From Augochlora pura (Eukaryota; Arthropoda; Insecta; Hymenoptera; Halictidae): DNA of 64,000 nucleotides. Below are positions 60,539 to 64,000 of this stretch, piece after piece (within the stretch, counting starts at the first letter, position 1; the number at the start of each line of letters is the position of its first letter). Under the pieces are notes generated by a model that did not search any database, was not told the origin of the DNA, and saw only the letters and a program-made list of their open reading frames with translations. The position numbers and the translations under genes were made by a program. The stretch covers positions 7,084,046 to 7,148,045 of the forward strand of contig NC_135775.1 in assembly GCF_028453695.1 (NCBI RefSeq), in the 5' to 3' direction.

Positions 60539-63500
60539 GGCCACCCCCCTCGGCTGCCAATCTAATAATACCAATTGACTCGAGCGGCCGGCGAATGCTC
60601 GATTTGCGGTCGTCCCTCGTCTTCTTCGCGGTCTACGCTCTTATCCTGTTAGCCGCGACGCTTGAAAAGTGGACGGGCCGGGCTCGAGTGCCGCCGCCGC
60701 CGCTGCCGCCTCTCGAAAGGGGTTTCATTCGATTTGAATGCGTTCTTCGGGAAAATACGATTTGCCCGAGGCGACGCTGATATCGGATACGCCGCGCGGG
60801 CCGTCTCGTTGGTTAAACGTACCGCGAAGTTTAAACGCGGCGCGCGCGATTAACTCGTTCCCGGCGATTTTTCTTCGCTGCCGGCGGTGTCAACAAGTTT
60901 TTGCCGGCCCGCGTTCACGGCTCATTTCAACCTAATTTTTACTCCGGCTCGGAGTCGTCGATCAATTTAGCTCGACGCGCGCGGCGTCGTCGAAACGTGG
61001 TAACGGCGTTTCAAAATTCATTTTCCGATAATTTCGAGACGACTTTTCTATCTCATGCTAGATCGTTCGTGAAGTCCGCTTGAAATTATTTATACGTATT
61101 CAATGAAAGAAATTCTATGAATCATCGTCGCGGTGAGTTTGGAAATATTCATCGGTCGATTACGATTTAATTATCGCGATTCTTTGATTCTGGCGGTCAT
61201 TGCGCATTCAGTTTCATTATTTAATTGAAATCCTATGCGACCAAGACTTGACAGTTGACTTTTTAAGGGATTCGTGACATCCAAGACACTGATCCAGAAA
61301 TGCTGTAACATGTAACGTAGTTTCGTATTTAATGCAAAGTGGAAAAATAGATGAAATAAAATTAAATATACGAAATATACGAAAGCACGATTCCGCGCGG
61401 CGATTGGTAACAAATTAATTCCAGCTCCGGACTATACATACTTAATTTCATCCGGAAAGAGATTCCTAGTCGAGCGTTCCCCGCTGACGATCCATGCCCC
61501 CCCGTAACCACCCTTGTTGGTCTCTTGGTTATGCACCCTCGGAGCGTCTCTCTCGACATGTTGCGCGCATTGTCGATAGTCAAATGCATAACAGGGTACG
61601 GTGTAAAAGCGGCACGCATGGATGGTCCAGGGTCCCAGGCACTGCCAGATGGGTGACTGATGCGACCAGTAGCCCTGCGTCAACGTTGAAACGACGAGTC
61701 GAGTGACAGGGAGGACCGCCCGGGACCACGGCTAGGGTCAAGTCGACACGATATTACATTTCCTGCCGATTTATTCGAGACTAACGAAGTGGAGGCAACG
61801 ACGCCTGTCTTCCTCTTCCGACGGGGCCGGCGACTTCCGCTCCGACTGGGGTGTCGCGTTCCTAATGGTCCGAGGACTGACCGTTTTTCTATTTTCGGGG
61901 GTTGCCCTCGACGAGTTCGATGAACACTGGGAAATATTCAGAACGTGGTATCGATTCGACAAAGTCCGCTTACTCTTTATTAGTTGATAAGACTGTCGAT
62001 TTTTAGAACTCATGAAACGCTGTTCCTGGATTTATTTCAACACTTTGACCGTCAATACAGCAACTTTCAATTTCTATAAAATTAAAATAATTGATTCACT
62101 GAAATAAGAATAGAAAAGTTACCCTTTTGCACACGAGGACATTCGACTTCCAGAATTTTAAACATTTCCTCCAACGCAGACAATTTATATTTTTATTTAG
62201 CATTTAGAATTGATTCGTGTCACGCTTGAAAATTTTAGCAATTTATTATACACTTATTTTAAATCTGGAAATTTAATTTTCTACAACCTTACATTACTTA
62301 CAACCAAATAATAAGTGTCCCAAGTAACTATAAATTGGCGTAAATTATGTAGTAATAGTTTTACAGCCTATTAAATCCATAGAAATTTAGTACCGTAGAA
62401 ATTGTTTGAAATTACATTGAATATATCAGTATAAAAATGTTTCAAATCGCGACAAATAATTTTATCGTTTACAAATGTATAATAAGACAGTCATATGCCA
62501 AGACTTAAATTTTGCTCGCAGAAGTATGAAATTCGGTAGAGAGGAGCATCACGACTTCGTATTCCCAATAAATCATCGATTCGCAGATTTTCGGCCCGCC
62601 TAATAGTCGTCGCGTTGTTAACCGTCCCTCACCCTGAAGAGGGTTTTCTCCACATTGTAAGCGCCCATTGAAAAGCTCACGAAATGTCTCTGCCTGCGAG
62701 AGATCCGGGACAACGTACCGCCGTTCAAAATCTAATCAAATCGAATTCTTTCCATTGGTGCCGTCATCCCCCTTCCATCGTAAACGATCGAGCCACTCGA
62801 ATGCGGAGGATCCAGTGATCCCGTGATTCGTGTACCGCAACCTTGTACCACAGAAGGCGGCGAGAAACGCGTTACACGCTCGCTTTCCGCGGTTCGTTTC
62901 ACGGGCATTTCCAAGGTACCCTTCGAGTGTCCGCAGCTGTCACGGAAAAGTCGGTTGCGCCGGCAAACATTCCTTTTTTCCGGGGGCCCAGTTGCCATTG
63001 TTGCGGCCCGGGGTTAGAACGCGAGCCCCGGAGAAGAAACGATTCCGTTCTGGTCCGCGTACGATTCTCTGGCGAAGCGCGCGCAAAAAAGAGAGAGAGA
63101 GAGAAAGAAAGAAGTAGAAACCGGGCCCTCCCCTTTCGCCCAACTCTCCCTTCGGGCCCCCTTTTCACGTTCGACGAGGTAACACCTTCGATGTACACAG
63201 AGGGGGATACGGACGGTCTCGCGCAGGGTTGAAGGCACCCTCGTTCGCCGTTGGTGGGGCAGGTCTGGCCTCGGCTCACTATAGCCGTGGATCCCGCTAT
63301 AGTTGCCCGCCGTTCTGCGGTGCCCCTGGCGCAGTACGCGAATAATGACGTAACAATGGCTGCCGTGAGCACACTACAAAAACAGCGGCCATTGTGAGGC
63401 GGACGAGCGGCGTGTTGTACCGGCGGCCGCCGCTCCTCTCACCGCGTAATGTGATTACACGAGCGTGTACCTCGCGTCGCTCCGCCGTGGTGCTCCAGGC

Positions 63501-64000
63501 GATTGACAGTCATCCTCGTTAATGGTGTTTTTAAAAACAATATCCACGTGCCCCGGCACCCGAGGAGTCAAGGGTGCTCTCGGTTACTTATTCGCGCCTA
63601 TCCGGGCCAGCCTCGCCGGATTTTCGGCTAGTCGGGAGAGCATTTTGTGCCGCCTTTTCTCTTCTTTAATCGTGCACTATTATTTGTTTTTTTTTTCACG
63701 TTTTATAACTGAAATTGTTCTCTAACACTAGAACTGTTGATCCTATCGTAATTAATATACTAAATGGTTTTCAAAGGATAACATCACACTAAGGAGCTGG
63801 TTACTTCTCTTATCAATAATATATTATCATAATATATTATCAATAATAAAGGGGACATCAGAAGACTTAAAAATGAAGACATTAGATCTCTGCAATTGTT
63901 AATCATACACATATACAGTCTTTCTCTTGATCCGTCATGCTAGATGACATCAAATCTGTTGGTTATTTTATGGAAATTATTTGATTGAAATTAAAGAACG

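Larger units (their letters stand above)
52301..64000 (+). other. hth: hth intron, last part
   Basis: No exon was recognised up to the end of the window. AT-rich islands lie near 53.45-53.85, 54.8-55.8, 56.8-57.3, 58.0-58.6, 59.1-59.8, 62.0-62.6 and 63.7 kb to the end. Repeats include (GA)n at 52478-52506, (CT)n at 54249-54299, an interrupted CNG array at 56077-56122, a CT/GA/CT trio at 60.0-60.5 kb, (CCG)n near 60690-60710, (GA)n at 63088-63112 and a small TAATATAT duplication near 63810-63850. Confidence 0.85.

Noticed and set aside
19808..64000. Search for the hth exon continuing RPPSS, the WCRREW exon and homeodomain exons (WFINARRR)
   Set aside because: No matching peptide was seen in any plus-strand frame by eye. 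These exons most likely lie beyond the window; a very short exon could still have been missed.
1..64000. tRNA genes, well-known insect miRNAs (let-7, bantam, miR-1, miR-9, miR-124) and CRISPR arrays
   Set aside because: No tRNA T-arm and acceptor pattern, no mature miRNA sequence and no regularly spaced direct repeats were seen. A computed search would be needed to exclude divergent RNAs.

Overview
The window looks like insect nuclear DNA, most probably hymenopteran. It mixes GC-rich, CpG-replete sequence with short AT-rich islands, carries many (GA/CT)n arrays, and holds one recognisable protein gene. The insect call rests on the encoded homothorax (Hth) peptide; the order is inferred from base composition and is less certain. 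All 64 kb appears to lie inside a single + strand gene, homothorax (hth, the insect Meis orthologue). Hth is the TALE homeodomain partner that carries Extradenticle (Exd) into the nucleus.

Layout: 1-10294 is the 3' part of an intron. 10295-10345 is a 51-base, phase-0 exon encoding 17 residues of the Hth/Meis (HM) domain. 10346-19615 is a 9.3 kb intron. 19616-19807 is the next exon (64 codons), covering the end of the HM domain and the conserved Ser/Thr-rich stretch ending in ASTPDV, with a consensus GTGAGT donor. 19808 to the end is the following intron. No homeodomain exon and no other convincing protein or RNA gene was found.

The most interesting point is that the second exon stays open for 140 codons past its donor, ending in a tandem in-frame TAA-TAG (20228-20233). 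Read-through would give an Hth protein that keeps the Exd-binding domain but lacks the homeodomain, with a His/Asn/Thr/Ala-rich tail. Homeodomain-less Hth isoforms are known in Drosophila, so this is a strong candidate for the equivalent product. The donor lies in a small potential RNA hairpin (19802-19827). The downstream 7 kb has no AT-rich island until 25.3 kb, contains several potential hairpins, and ends at a plausible AATAAA (27205), so it may be a long alternative 3' UTR.

The remaining intron holds simple repeats, a fold-back element at about 25.4-25.9 kb with diverged relatives near 40.8 and 42.7 kb, a short dispersed repeat at 1.7 and 54.8 kb, a mariner-like terminal fragment at 0.5 kb, and a dense cluster of homeodomain-type motifs at 56.8-57.1 kb that may be regulatory.
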